Assembly (NCBI GenBank): GCA_946807835.1
Contig: OX327683.1
Coordinates: 2,423,001-2,487,000 of the forward strand
Reading direction: 5' to 3'
DNA: 64,000 bases
Source of the DNA: Ailanthus altissimus
Lineage: Eukaryota; Streptophyta; Magnoliopsida; Sapindales; Simaroubaceae
Every line of letters begins with the position of its first letter. The stretch's first letter is position 1. The translations under genes and the position numbers were made by a program. Shown here piece after piece: positions 35,545 through 48,900 of this stretch. Below the pieces are notes generated by a model. That model did no database searches, had not been told where the DNA came from, and saw only the letters and a program-made list of their open reading frames with translations.

Positions 35545-36039
35545 TGTTAGACATAACAACTTATTGGATTCATATCCATATGAATATAACTCAAGATCTA
35601 TCATGTCAAATTATCAAGATGAATGTTGAAAAAAAATATACCTGAGAAATTCATAGTGATTAGAACTTAAAGATTAGCAGCCTTTAATAAGAATAAGAGT
35701 ATAATGGCATTCTACAGCCAAATTTATATAGGCTCAATAGATTTTTCTCTCTGTGATGAAAAAAGAGGAGAAAAGCTTTATGTAAATTAATTTGACTCGA
35801 GGACCACAACTCTAAAAAAGGTCTTTATATACTAGGTTAAATTATGACCCCACTACTCATAATTAAACTAGTATTGAGTTTCTACACATAATAAGCCCAT
35901 ATCAAATTAGATGTCTTTGGAGCTCAATAAAATATAGCTCAAATAGATTACTTAAATTGGTTCTCATTTAAGATAGCCTATAATGTATAATTATTGTTAA
36001 TATGTGAGCCCACATAAAGGGAATAATAAAACTTAATCA
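35545..36039 (-). repeat. CopE 3' LTR
   Basis: 495 bp; pairs with 43171-43663. Confidence 0.85.
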
Positions 36040-36577
36040 CTGCCACATATGTCATCTGAAAATAATTATACACCATAAATCTTAGTGCACACAATAAATG
36101 CTATCTTATTGTGAAACATCTCTTTAGATACAATTTGGTCCATTAACTATATCAATAGAAGATTAAAGCAACCTTTGTTGCATGTATTCACAACTAGACC
36201 CATCAATATTTACCATACTAACTTAATTAATGACATAGAGTAAATATGGATGTGTAGTATAAAAATTACATGAAATGTGATCTTAAACATGTCTGTTTTC
36301 GATTGGTCTTACTTTATAACTCCAATGAGTTAAATACTTTTTAAACTTTATGCAAAACCGCAATAGAAAATACCAAACACTTTTTAAATTTTATGCAAAA
36401 CTGTAGTAGAAACTTAAACTTTATGCAAAATTGTAGTAGAAATTGCAACCTTATTTCAGAGTTTCAACAAACCATCGAACTTTATTCCATAGAAAATAAA
36501 CCATAAGTGTGTCTTTTAACCAAATGAACATCAAATGGTAAATTCTCACTATTCATACACATCATCAAATAATACAA

Positions 36578-38200
36578 CACCTATATGAGCAATATGCTCA
36601 TGAAACACTTTAGGCAATAACCCTTTAGTGAGCGGATCTGTAATTATGGAGTTTGTACCAATATGTTCAATTGACACTTGTTGACTTTGAGCTCTTTCTT
36701 TAATAACTAGAAACTTGTAGTCGATGTGCTTATACTTTAAGAGCTTTTGTTGTTATGGGAATACATCACTGCGGCTTTATTATTACAATAAGTTTTTTAA
36801 TGGTTTTTTAATACCATTGACAATACATAGCCTTGTGATAAAGTTTCGCAACCATATTCCATAATTTGATGTCTTAAAATAAGTTATAAACTTGGCCATT
36901 ATAATAGAAAAAGTTATGAGTGTCTGTTTAGCATTATTCTAGAAATAACTCATTGGGTCAAAGTATATTTATATATCTTGATATGGATCTCCTATCATCT
37001 AGGCATATAACAAAATAGAAGTAAGAATACCTCATGATTTATTATCTTTCCGACCTCCTAAATGTGAGTATGTAATCTTTATTCTCTATAAATATCATAT
37101 AATCCTTTTGGCTGCTTTTCAATGATCCACCTTAAGGTTGCTTTAAACATCTACCTAACATTTCAATAATGTACGCAATATCTGAACAAGTACATACTAT
37201 AGCATAAAAAGACTCCCTACTATAAATGCATAAGGGAAGTTCTATATCTCTTATATTAAATATCATTCTTGAGGCATTAAATGAGACTTAACTTATCACT
37301 TTTAGTAATGGGCGTGTCTCTTGGAGCACAGTCATTTATATTATACCTGCTAAGAACCTTATTGATATAGTTTTTTTGTGACAAATTCAAGATACCTTAA
37401 GTGTGATTCTGATGTATCTGACTTCCTAATACAAAAGATGTATCCCAAGATCTTTCATATAAAAGTTTCTTTATAGAAATCTCTTGGTTTTATGTAATAG
37501 GCCTATATTGCTAATTGCTAGTAATATGTCATTGACATATAAAATCAGGAAGATAAATTTACTCCCTCCAAACTTGTGATATATATTCATTAGATACATT
37601 TTTCTTAAAACCAAATGAGCTAGTCACTTGATGAAACTTATAATACCATTGATATGATGCTTGCTTGAAACAATATATGGACTTCTTTAATTTGTAGACT
37701 ATATTCTTTTAGTCTTCAGACACAGTTTTTTAGGTGCATCGTATATATAATATCCTCAATATCAAATTGAGAAATACTGTATTTACATCCATTTGATATA
37801 GCTCCAAATCAAGATGAGCTATAAGTGCCATGATGATTTTAAAAGAGTCTTTCATTGACACTAGAGAGAAAGTCTCTTTATAATTAATGCATTCCTTTTA
37901 AATGAAACCCTTAGTAACGACACACGTTTTATATCTTTTGATTTTGCCTTTTGAATCCCTCTTGGTCTTATATATCATTTACAACCAATTAGTTTTGTAC
38001 CTTTAGGCAACTTGACAAGATTTCAAATGTTGTTATCTCTTATGGATTTCATCTCATCCTTTATAGCATTAATTTACTTATGAGATTTAGAACTTTGCTT
38101 GGCTTGGCTAAAATTGATTCGATCATTTCTCAATTCAAACTCATGTTCTTGGAGATAGTCGATAAAAGTATTTGAAATTATTTTTCTCTAGTAGATATTC
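36578..38200 (-). pseudogene. CopE RT and RNase H remnants
   Basis: The RNase H C-terminus is open over about 55 codons (36578-36742), including KERAQSQQVSIEHIGTNSII and ITDPLTKGLLPKVFHEHIA. The RT catalytic motif reads YVND instead of YVDD at 37528-37539 (LILYVNDILLAIS). Other RT landmarks up to about 38200 are out of frame. Confidence 0.82.
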
Positions 38201-38278
38201 TCAATGGCACTTGTTTTTTAGGTTATTGAGGTTGCTTTTGATGAACATGAGCAAATTCTTTATTTTTGATTGGGAGCT

Positions 38279-39687
38279 TGATAAGGGTTTATTAAGTCTA
38301 ATATTTCTATCTTCTAAACTTAATATTTGTTTGTAGAAATTAAGATTATTTGGCTTTTAATGTATTTTATTATTATTTTTATAGGTTTAGAGTTAATGGA
38401 GTAAATAGAGTCGAAACTCTAATGAAAATAAGCCAAAAATATCAAATTATTACAGTGCTGCTATAGTACCTAGCACTGTAGCGCCCTGAAATGAGCGTCA
38501 CGGTGCCCGAAACAGTATTTTAGCGCCTCAGCGCCCAGAATTCAGCGATGCGGTGCGTGAACAGTAGGTGGGGGGGAGGGGGAACAGTATTACTTGAATA
38601 GTATGTGTGAACAGCATTTGTTCTATAGGAACTTGTGAACAGTAATCATACTTTGACTTGTTTTTGATGTTTAACCTTAATTTGAAGACAAAATCTTACA
38701 AATAAAAGGCCAAAAATGATAAAAAAAAAGAGAGAAGAGGAATAAAAGAAAGAGATAAAAATTTAGAGAAAGAATTTACAACACAAAATCAAAGATCAAA
38801 GCGAAAGTTTGAAGAACCAAGATCAAGATTCAAGGTTCAAGTCAAAATTGTGCGAGAAGCACATCAAGGAGTCACTTTGATTAGTTTTTCTGCTCTTTCT
38901 TTATCATTATATTCTTATTCTTGTTTATCTTTATGAATTGGTTAGATATTTTTGGTTTTGTGATGAAAACATTTGTTCATCTAGGGTTAAACTATATGAA
39001 CCTAGTATGAATTTGGATTGTGTTAATTTTTAGTTTATGAACTTGATACATTCAATTGATTCATTCTATCTTGTGTTTTAATTATTTCATTATACTTGAT
39101 CAATATTTTGAATGATTGAGGAACCATGATGAACTCGACAGAGGGATTCATGTGTTTAACTTAGGATAGTTTGATGCATGATCGTAGGGTAATAACTATA
39201 AGTTTCATTTAGGATAGACATTTACCTAGGTGACATGTATGATATAATTTAGACTTGATCTTAATGAATTATATTCTGATTTGATTACCATAGACATATA
39301 GGTGATTGTTAAAATGTGTAATATAGTCACTTGACCCTCGACAGAAGCTTGTGATAAGATTAGTGCCTAAGCCAATCAATTGATATTAAGGGATTAACTT
39401 TGTGGTTAATGAGTCTAATAAAATATTTAGGGACGAGTCAAAACCTTTGATTATCTTTATTTAGAAATTCTATCTTTTGCTTTTGTTTAATTTAATTGAT
39501 AGAGTTAGATTAGTTAATTAAATTTCAGATTGTGATTTATTAAATAAGAGTTAAGTATGTACAATTTTAGTGCTTGATTTATAGAATTAGATTGCATAGT
39601 CCCTGTGAGATCGATATTTGGACTTAAAATTATATATTACTTAATACGATAGCGTGTGTTTACACATAACTAGTATAGCATCAATCA
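38279..39687 (+). mobile_element. Solo LTR (Solo-3) inside CopE
   Basis: It starts TGATAAGG and ends CAATCA, with a perfect target duplication GAGCT (38274-38278 and 39688-39692). It is 1409 bp and non-coding. Its right part (CCCTGTGAGATCGATATTTGG, 39600-39620) is the inverse of the 'GTCGAACCCACAGGGAT' motif of Solo-1, so the two belong to the same broad LTR class, here in plus orientation. It contains GCGCC/GCGGTGC-rich mini-repeats and GAACAGTA motifs (38450-38650). Confidence 0.8.
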
Positions 39688-40245
39688 GAGCTCCTGTTCA
39701 TTATCTTGTATTTCTGGATTTGCTTATTAAATAATGTCAGAAAAATAAGTTTGATCATTTTAAATGGTAGCTGTAGGAAGATAAATAAATTCATCTTCAA
39801 AGACAATATCCCTAATATACCTTATCTCTCACCAAACTCAAAATCATCAAGAAATTTAGTATTCCTATCTCAAAAAAGGATTTACTTGAGGGATCATAAA
39901 ACTTGAAACCCCTCGATCTTTTAAAATATCCAATAAAATAACATATAATGTTTATTAGGCCTATATGACCTAGCCTTAACTGGATAACCCCAGACATGCA
40001 AATGCCTAATACTAGGCCTTTTGCCAGTCTACAACTTGTACGGAGTTTTAGATACTACTTTACTTAAAACTCTATTAAGAATATAAATTGTAATTTTTAG
40101 TGCTTCTCCCTAGAGTGATTTAAGTAAAGAAGAATGATTAATCATACTTCTAACCATTCTTTAAGTATTCAATTTCGTCTCTTAGCAACACCATTCATGC
40201 TTGATTTCTTAAGCATTGTGTATTATAGGATGATGCCACATTTCT

Positions 40246-40473
40246 CTAGGAATTTAGCAAAAAAAAATAAAAATAAATAAATAATAGACAGTGTTCACAT
40301 GATCTACCATATGTTCCATAGTATTTAAGACTACGGTTAAATTTGACAACTTTAATTTTCTTGCCAAATTGATTTTTAATTTTAGCTTTGAAAGCATTAA
40401 ACACGTCCAGAGATTGGGACTTCTCATAAATCAAGTAAAGGTACCCAAAAAGAGAATAGTCATTAATTAACAT
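40246..40473 (-). pseudogene. CopE integrase core remnant
   Basis: Reads INDYSLFGYLYLIYEKSQSL and VFNAFKAKIKNQFGKKIKVV, a good match to copia integrase around its first and second catalytic Asp. The second Asp is lost (VKFNRSLKYYGTYG where the family has V-K-S-D-R-G-G-E-Y). Confidence 0.85.
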
Positions 40474-41226
40474 AATAAAATATTGTTAGCTATTCCAAGA
40501 AGCTGTATGGAATGGTCTACAAATATCAGTATTTATTAGTTTTAAAATGTTATTACTTCTGTTGGCACCTAATTTTCTATTGTTTTTCTGTTTTCCCTTA
40601 ATACATTCATTATAGATTTTAAAATTTATTGAATTAAGAGAATCAAGAATTTCATTTGGCACAAGTCCTTTTTTTATTCTATGTTTAAAGATATGTTCTA
40701 AATATTTGTATCATAACATAATAGAATTCTCATCAGTTAATTTTTGTTTTGTACTACGTTTATTAACATGCAAAGATTCATTAAAAGAAGCATGAGTGTT
40801 TAATGTATAAATATTATCAATAAGAGAACCAGTACTAATAATATTTGAATTTTAAAAGAGACTAATTTATTATTTTTTTAATGAACAAGAATATCCTGAT
40901 TTGTCCAAACTAAAAACAAAAATATATTGTCTAAATGATGGTACATAATCAGTGTCATCTAAATCCAAATAATATATAGTTTCTAATTGTAATTTAAACA
41001 ATCCTATAGCCTCTAGAAGAGCTGCATTATCATTTTTCACCTAGATGCATCTTTCAGCATCAATTGGAAACTGACTCTTAAGACAACCTTACAGAGACAC
41101 ACATATGTAAGTAGTTGCCCATGTATCTACCCACCAAGTGTGTTTAGGTACAAAAGTTAAATTAAATTTAGAACAAACAAAGTTGAGAAGTGTACTTTTC
41201 TTAACGCGGCATTTAGTATACTTGGG

Positions 41227-41268
41227 ACAATCTTTCTTTACACGACTAACCTTTTTACAGAAGAAACA
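41227..41268 (-). pseudogene. CopE gag zinc knuckle with His replaced
   Basis: Encodes CFFCKKVSRVKKDC. The C-x2-C-x4-H-x4-C spacing is kept, but the His position is Arg (CAT to CGT). Confidence 0.75.
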
Positions 41269-43156
41269 AGTAATGACCTGATCTTGTTTATTTTACACCT
41301 TATTATGTGAAGTACCAATTGCAGTTTTCTTTCCTTTACTCATTTTTCTTTACTAATTAGTAACTTTATTCTGAGAAATATTTGTTAAGTAAGCACTTGC
41401 AATCTTTTCTTATTTCAATTTGTCTTTTTATTACACACAATGTGAAATGAGCTCATTAAGAATCCAATTAACCTTTTGCGTGTTGTAACTTACTTTAAAA
41501 TAATTATAGTTTGCCAGAAGAGATATCAAAACCAGATACATGAGCAAGTCATTAGACAGCTTTAAATTTAGTGCCTTTAGTTGTAAAGCGAGATTAGACA
41601 TTTTATGATGTACTCTTTATACTCCATTTTCCATTATATCTTATTGAAACAGGGTTAGCTAGTAGCATATTTGTTTCAGCCTTTTTTGTTTGGCAAAGCA
41701 ATGTTCAATTTTCTCAAGAAATTTGTTAGCATTTTATTTCTTAGAAATAGTGCCTTAAATATAATAATGAAATTTATATTGGTAAATATAGTAGAAGCAG
41801 ATAAAACTTATAGAGAATACATAATAAAATAAGCTCACAATCATGTCATTATTTTAAGCATATACATTCATGACATAAATAAACATATAAAGGTGAGCTC
41901 CATCACAAGATACTTAGCACAACATTGATATTTAGTCTTTGGACAGAAATATCAACTGTAAGTGGTACTCTCAATGTAATAATCAAATGTTAATAATAAA
42001 TCCTACCAACAATAAGCCTTTCTTTGGACTGACCTATTGCATGCATAGAAAATTTAATAATTATCACACATTTATTACTGTAAATATGCTTATTATTTGG
42101 CCAAAAAATAATCATCCTTTAAGCTAATTATTTTTTGTATAAACAATAAATATATTCATCTTAATATCCCAAAATAAAAAATCTACATAACAGAGGTTAC
42201 TTTGGCAACATGTTATTTCAATGAATTTATTTTGAAACATAACACAAATAGTGCAAAGAAAAATAACTAAATGCCCATAAATAGAAAAATTAAGTTTTTC
42301 TTATGCACTGGAATGGCGCGTGGCACAAAGGTCACTATAGTTACAACACTGCTAATGGTTCAAAATAGAGTCAATAATTGTTAGGTTAAATTCAATTGGG
42401 TTAAATTTTGGGTTAGATCTCCATGAATTGAGTCGAGTAGACCTAATTCTTTAAAAAATAATTGAAACCCTCTAAATTTCGACCATAAATTTGCTAACTT
42501 TGAATTTTTAAATAGCCAAAAATAGACTACAAATAAAATTGGGTCACTATTAAGACCTATTTGCAAAAGTCTTAAAGTTTTTTAGGTTAAATCGTAGTGA
42601 CTTAAAGTTAAAGGGGATTGAGTGAGAAAAGTCAATCTCATTAGGACCCATATAAAAATATTATAAATATTTGTGACCAAACTGTAATTATAAAAAATAT
42701 AAGAGGTTGTATGAAAATAGCCTCCACTGTAGGACCTATTTGATAATTTTTTAAACTTTTATGGTCAAAATATAATTAAAAAAATAAGAGTATATTCGAT
42801 ATTTACCAAATAAACCCTAACAACCCTTTTTTTTCTTTATTGCCGCCGCCCATTCCTTTTTTTTTTAAAACTAAATATAAATAAAACATTAAAAAAAATC
42901 TAAATAGTTAAAGAACGTGAAAAATATCAAATTGAAATCAAATTTTGATATTTTTGATCCTTAATTCTTTACATCAATTACTCTTAACCATATTTGAACC
43001 TCAAATCATAATAAAAAATAAAAACTTAATGTTTTTTCTCAACAAAATCATGAAAAATTCATACTTATAATATATTTACCCTAAATAACCATATGGGAAA
43101 GATATTCAAAATATGAATATATGTATTAACAATCATAATAATTTAATATGATTTTT

Positions 43157-43168
43157 GCTCTGATATCA
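43157..43168 (-). promoter_or_regulatory. CopE primer binding site
   Basis: The plus strand GCTCTGATATCA differs at one base from the perfect tRNA-iMet complement and is two bases from the 5' LTR. Confidence 0.8.
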
Positions 43169-43170
43169 CT

Positions 43171-43663
43171 TGTTAGAGATAACCATATATTGGGTTCATA
43201 TTCATATGAATATAACCCAATATCTATAATGTCAAATTATCATGATGAATGTTGAAAAAAATATACGTGAGAAATTTATGGTGATTAGAACTTGAAGATT
43301 AGCAGCCTTTAATAAGAATAAGAGCATAATGACTTTCTACAATCACATTTATGTAGGCTTAATGGGTTTCTCTCTCTATGATGAAAAATGAGGAGAAGTG
43401 TTTTGCGTGAATTAATTTAACTTAGAGACTACAATCCTAAAAGAAGTATTTATATATTAGGTTAAATTATGACTCCATCACTTATAATCCAACTAGTATT
43501 GAGTTTCTACACATAATAAGCTCATATCAAATTAGATGTCTCTAAAATCTAATAAAATATAGCCCAAATAGATCACTTAAATTGACTCTCATTTAAGATA
43601 ACCCATAATATATAATCATCATTAATATGTGAACTCACATAAAAAGAATAATAAAATTTAACA
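43171..43663 (-). repeat. CopE 5' LTR
   Basis: 493 bp, ends TTTAACA on the plus strand. Confidence 0.85.
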
Positions 43664-43785
43664 TTTTTTTATACGTCAAAATGAAAAATATGATTGCTTA
43701 TTTTCTAGCAAAATATGCAGTGGCCAATTGTGATGATGTGGAATGGAAATATTCCATGCCTTTATTTTTATTTTTTTAACCATTC
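43664..43785 (+). pseudogene. RNase H-like (RVT_3) domain, C-terminal half
   Basis: Reads FIRQNE, then after a one-base shift MIAYFLAKYAVANCDDVEWK and YSMP. This is the 'R..N..A..LAK.A' end of the RVT_3 domain and the direct continuation of the frame cut at 35544. Confidence 0.78.
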
Positions 43786-45700
43786 GGATGTTTTGAATAA
43801 ATAAGATGCATTCTTCTTTTGAAAAAGAAGAATTAAAAATAAAAAAGGTGTAATTGTTAAATACTACTGAAAGCAAAATAGTAATTTCTTTAACCAAAAA
43901 ATAAATTAATAATAAGGTACAAAGAGACTATGTGAACAAGCTCTGTTATAACATCCTCAAAAGATGCTCGAATAGCATCAAGAGGTTGATGATGATCGCA
44001 CCATAAAAGAGAACAAAAGAAAACAAACCTAGATTAGTTGAAGAGTATTGCATACTATGTATCATTTTTATGCATAAAACGAATTACTCAAAAAGACAAG
44101 AGGTAGCTGCCATAAAAGTCACTCTCAAGCGCCAACTAATTAAATGCCGGCCTTTATAAAAAACAAATCATTTTATGACTACTTATATAAAAACTATATT
44201 ATTACTATAAAGTCTAACTTCAAGTCTATGGAAAATACTATTTGCTAATAATTTTATATGTCCGTGGAACTTTCCACCTATATAATATTGAGAAACGGTC
44301 ATTGTCTTCTATGTTTTATATACATACATTCATATAAGGGACTGTTTTTTTTATATTTAATATTAAATTTGACTTAATTTAACTTATCAAGTCATTTAAA
44401 TTGTTTTTTTTTTGAACTTAACAATAAAAAGTTGAAGTCAATTTTAACTTAATAGAAAACGTGAATTTTTTTCAAAATCATCTTGGCTTAATATAGAAAA
44501 TAAAAATAATATTATAATAGTTATTTTTAAATATTAAGCAAAAAAAAAAAAAAAAGACAAACAAACAAGTCATTTAAATTCAATCATTTAGTTCTATTTT
44601 ACATTCAACTTAATTTGACTCTATTCAGAATGCAGTTATAAAAAAAAAAACTTAGTCATGGTTAATATAATTTCTCTCTTATTTTTTTTTTAAATAATGA
44701 ATAATTTAAAAAAGTAAAAAAAAAAGAAAAAAGAATGATATATACAAAAGAATTTAGAGGGGCAACAATAATTTTTCCAAATAACGTCAGTCATTAGTTG
44801 GTGTATTATTTGGCTAACAAAATCTCGAACGACTCAATTATGAACTTTATTATAATATCCCAAATTATGTAAGTGTAGTATCACTATTTCAAAATATTCT
44901 ATTTAACTTTTTTTTTCCTACTATCTACTAGTTAAACTGCTTCGAAAAATAATTTTAAGGCCTTCATATGATCATAAATATTAGAGATATTGCAATATTC
45001 TTAAACGTTAGGACAAAAGTGGTATTATGAAATACTGAAAAGGGGTAATTAGTAATTTCTCTCAATAATATATAATATTCAAGTGGTTTTATATAAAACA
45101 TGAAATCTATCAAGTTGATATTTATATATTTTAATAATGTAATATATTTAGTGACCTTGGCCATAAGTTCATTGTATCATTTTTAAAATTTTATTGCTTG
45201 TTCATCAACATCGTCATCCTATTTATAATAAGGAGAGGGGTCTAAATTTTTATTCAAATTTCCTTTTCGTTACCTTATACTTACCTAATACATACATATT
45301 TTATTGCTGTAAAATCTCAAATCAAATCTTTGAAAAATAGTATTGCTAATCGTTTCATACATATTTTAACAATGACGGTATATACATGATTTGGCTAACA
45401 AAAACCCAAAATATATATAGTCCATGAACAATTTAATAATACAAGTACTTTCTCAATTATTGAACTCAGATAGAGACTAAACCATTTTATATGACTCCAT
45501 TCTAAGGTAGTAGTTGCTTAGCTTTGTAAATATTGTTAAAAGTATTTGATACGTGAAGAGGTGAGTGAGATGTACCATTATATAATCTTAAATAATTGTA
45601 AACACTACAATTTTTTACTACGTGTGACTGAGAAATCCATGTCATTTAAGATTTTGTAAATAAAAAAAAGAAGAGTATATATAATTTTGGTAGGTGAATA
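43786..45700. other. Distal upstream region of the intact DC1 gene
   Basis: AT-rich with many A/T runs and no coding match. It carries two copies of a dispersed sequence (about 44190-44255 and 45210-45350) that also occurs inverted upstream of the DC1 paralogue (about 30625-30680 and 32330-32480). Confidence 0.5.
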
Positions 45701-45736
45701 CTTTGTAAACTCAAAGTAGTGACCAAATTTCTCAAC

Positions 45737-45993
45737 AGTCAAACACATGGCATGAACCAGATCTTTGTATTTTTTTTTTTTTTGTTATACCTAATTAATG
45801 CTCGGTTCATGTTTACTTGTCTCGTAACAAGTTATTAAAGTCAACCATCAAGCATGAGTTAGGTGAGGGTGAGTTTCCAGGAATATCAACGATGAATATC
45901 AACTAGGCAATATTCATTAGCATGTCATTTTTTCTCTTTCGTGAACTTTTCCGAGACCTTGTTTTGACAAGAAAACGTGTGTGAGAGAGAGAG
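45737..45993 (+). promoter_or_regulatory. Candidate promoter/5' leader of the DC1 gene
   Basis: Three TTGAC cores, the centre of the WRKY-bound W-box, occur at 45738-45742 (minus), 45840-45844 (minus) and 45964-45968 (plus). A GA-rich leader (GTGTGAGAGAGAGAG) abuts the ATG. I see no convincing TATA box at normal spacing. The motif is short and frequent by chance, so this is weak evidence. Confidence 0.25.
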
Positions 45994-48900
45994 ATGGAGA
46001 TTCAACACTATCTCCATGAACATCATCCTTTGACACTTTGTGAGATTAATGATGATGGTGAAATTCTTTGCTATGGTTGTGGCAAACCCTACTCTTTGGG
46101 TGAATCATATTATTGCAAGAAGTGTAGGTTTTATCCCAGGAGATGCATCGCTTGCGACAAAACCTCAGGTAGTTTCTACATTTGCAAGCAGTGCTGGCCC
46201 AAATCTCCTCTACTCCATAAGTCATGTGCTGATGTGCCGAAAGAGATTCAAATCGCCTATCGTCCGCATTGCTTTCTTCGCTTTGAAGAAGAATCTAGTA
46301 CTCTCAATACACTAGATTGCGATTTCTGCAAGAAAACACATCGGGGCTCTAAGTTCAGCTGTGACGTGTGCGGTTTCCAGATTGGGTTTGGATGCGCTGC
46401 GATGCTCATCAAATACCATGATGGTCGAGAACACGTCGAGTATTTTGGTCACCGGCATCCTTTGACCATTTTGAAGGTAGATGAGTATAAGATGATTTGT
46501 GATTTTTGCCACAAGAAATTCAATGATTCGTGCCATGGCTGTGCCCCATGTGATTTTTTAATTTACAATTCATGTCGCGAATGGCAGCAAGAAATCCACC
46601 ATCCTTTCCATCCGCGCCATTGTCTGATACTCAAGAAAGATGATGAGCTGGTCGAAGATCTTTGTAGGGCTTGTTGCTCTGATCTTGAAGCTTTCATATA
46701 TCGATGTGAAAAGTGTGACTTTTATTTGCATCCTGAGTGTACAACTCGAAAGCCAAGTATAAAGTACAGTGGTCATGGTCATCTTGTTACTCTAGTAGAG
46801 AACATGTCCTACAAAAGCCAATGTGAAGCGTGCGGCTTCACAATTCAAGGTGTTTTCTTTCTGCGTTGTATGGAGTGTTGCCTTGATTTTCATGTGCGTT
46901 GTGGCCCTCAGCCGCTGCCATCAACTATTGTGCACAAACAACATAGGCATCCTCTCAACCTTCAGACCGAGACACAAGACAAAGCTGATTCTGGTCTACT
47001 TCTTTGTGATGCTTGCGAAGAGGAAAGAAAACCAGAGCATCCTTTTTACAGTTGTGCTAAATGTAAGTACAGCGTTCATGTGCGTTGTGTAATTACTGAG
47101 GTACAATTCGATGGCAGAAAGAATTTCAGGCATTTCAGCCACCCCCATACATTGGTTCTCCATGAAGACCAAAATGATGTTTATGTTTTTTGTTATGGAT
47201 GCAAAAAACGTATCCAAGGCCTAGCATATGGTTGCGACCCTTGCATATTTTATCTCCACAAATCTTGTGCTGAGCTGCCAACAGATATATATCATCATTC
47301 TCACCAACATTATCTCACTCTCCATGAATATTATGCAGCAAAACGTAGATGCGATACTTGCGATCAGTATTTGAATGGCTTCACATATCATTGTGATATT
47401 TGCAAGTTCGAACTTGAGCTTGACTGTGTTTCACAACACCCTTCAATAAATCTCATGGCTAGCTGTAACGAGAGCAAATACCTTGAAGATCAAGAAAAGA
47501 TTGGACATTTTAGTCACCACCATCCCTTGGTCATAGTGAAGGTGGATGACATGAATTGCGAGTTATGCAACAAAAACATCCATGGTGAAAGCTACGGCTG
47601 TACCTCGTGTAAGTTTTATATTCATAAATCATGTGGTGAATTGTTGACAGAAATTATACACCCTTTTCATCCTCGACATTCTTTGAAACTCCGACATTTT
47701 AAAGAAGAAAGTGTTTGCGACGCCTGTCAGTTCAAAGTTGAAGATCTCAGATACCGATGTGACGAGTGTTGGTTTGACTTGCATCCTGAATGTACGTATT
47801 TGAGGCCAAATGTAAAGCACAAAGGTCATGATCATCCTCTTACTATAATAGAGAATATGTCCTACCAAAGCAAATGTGAAGCATGTAGTTTTGAAATTCA
47901 GAGTACTTTCTTTTTGCGTTGTGTAGAGTGCTGCCTCGATTTTCATGTCCAATGTGGCCCTCACTCACTACCATTAAATGTTATGCACAAACAACACAAA
48001 CATCAACTCACTCTTAATACTGAAGCACTGGTGAAAAAGGATCTTAATCTTCTTCTTTGTGATGTTTGCCAGAAAGAAAGAAATCCCGAGCACCCTGTTT
48101 ATTATTGTGCCAAATGTAAGTACTATGCTCATGTCCGTTGTGTAATCACCGGGGTACAACTAGATAAAAGAGAGAAGTTGAGACATTTCAGCCACGAGCA
48201 TTTCTTATTTCTGTTTGAAAGTTCGAGAAATAATGATGTTATTTGTTCTGCATGTGAGGAAGATATCCAAGGCGACCTAGCATATTGTTGTGATCATTGC
48301 AAATTTTATCTCCACAAATCTTGTGCCGAGTTACCAAGAGAAAAGCAACATCCCTTTCACAAATATCCTCTCACTCTCCCAGAACCTTACATAAAAAGAG
48401 ATACGAAATGCGATGCTTGTCATAAAAATTTCAATGGCTTTACTTATAGCTGTCAAGGTTGCGAGTTCCATCTGGATATTGACTGTTCTTTACTGCATCC
48501 TTCAATAAAATTTGAAGGTCATGAACATATTCTAACTTTCTTCAAGAAGCTCTATGACACTCCAGAATGTAAAAACTGCAGGCTTACTACTCCAGATAAG
48601 TTTACCTCTCTAGATTTCTCTTATTTTCGGTGTGTCACATGTGATTACAATGTCCATTTTCTGTGTTCTCCATTACCTGCAATTATTGAACATGAGAGTC
48701 ACCACCATTTGCTCACCCTCAGAGATAATTTTGTTGAGCTTTTTGATTTCTATTTTGATCACGAGTACTATTGCGATTTTTGCGAGACCAAAAGAGATGT
48801 TCGAGAATGTGTTTATTATTGCGAAGAATGCACCTTTGTAGTTGATATTGGCTGCGTGTTCTCCGAGGTATTACTTTAATCAAGTAAATATAGGTACTTC

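Larger units (their letters stand above)
35545..43663 (-). mobile_element. CopE, old copia retrotransposon inside the RNase H-like fragment
   Basis: LTRs at 35545-36039 and 43171-43663 begin TGTTAGA and share long stretches ('AGCAGCCTTTAATAAGAATAAGAG'-type, about 90% by eye). Flanks are GTTTT and TTTTT, a 5-bp duplication with one difference. The primer site next to the right LTR reads GCTCTGATATCA on the plus strand. All coding regions are on the minus strand and heavily decayed. A solo LTR (38279-39687) sits inside. Confidence 0.88.
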
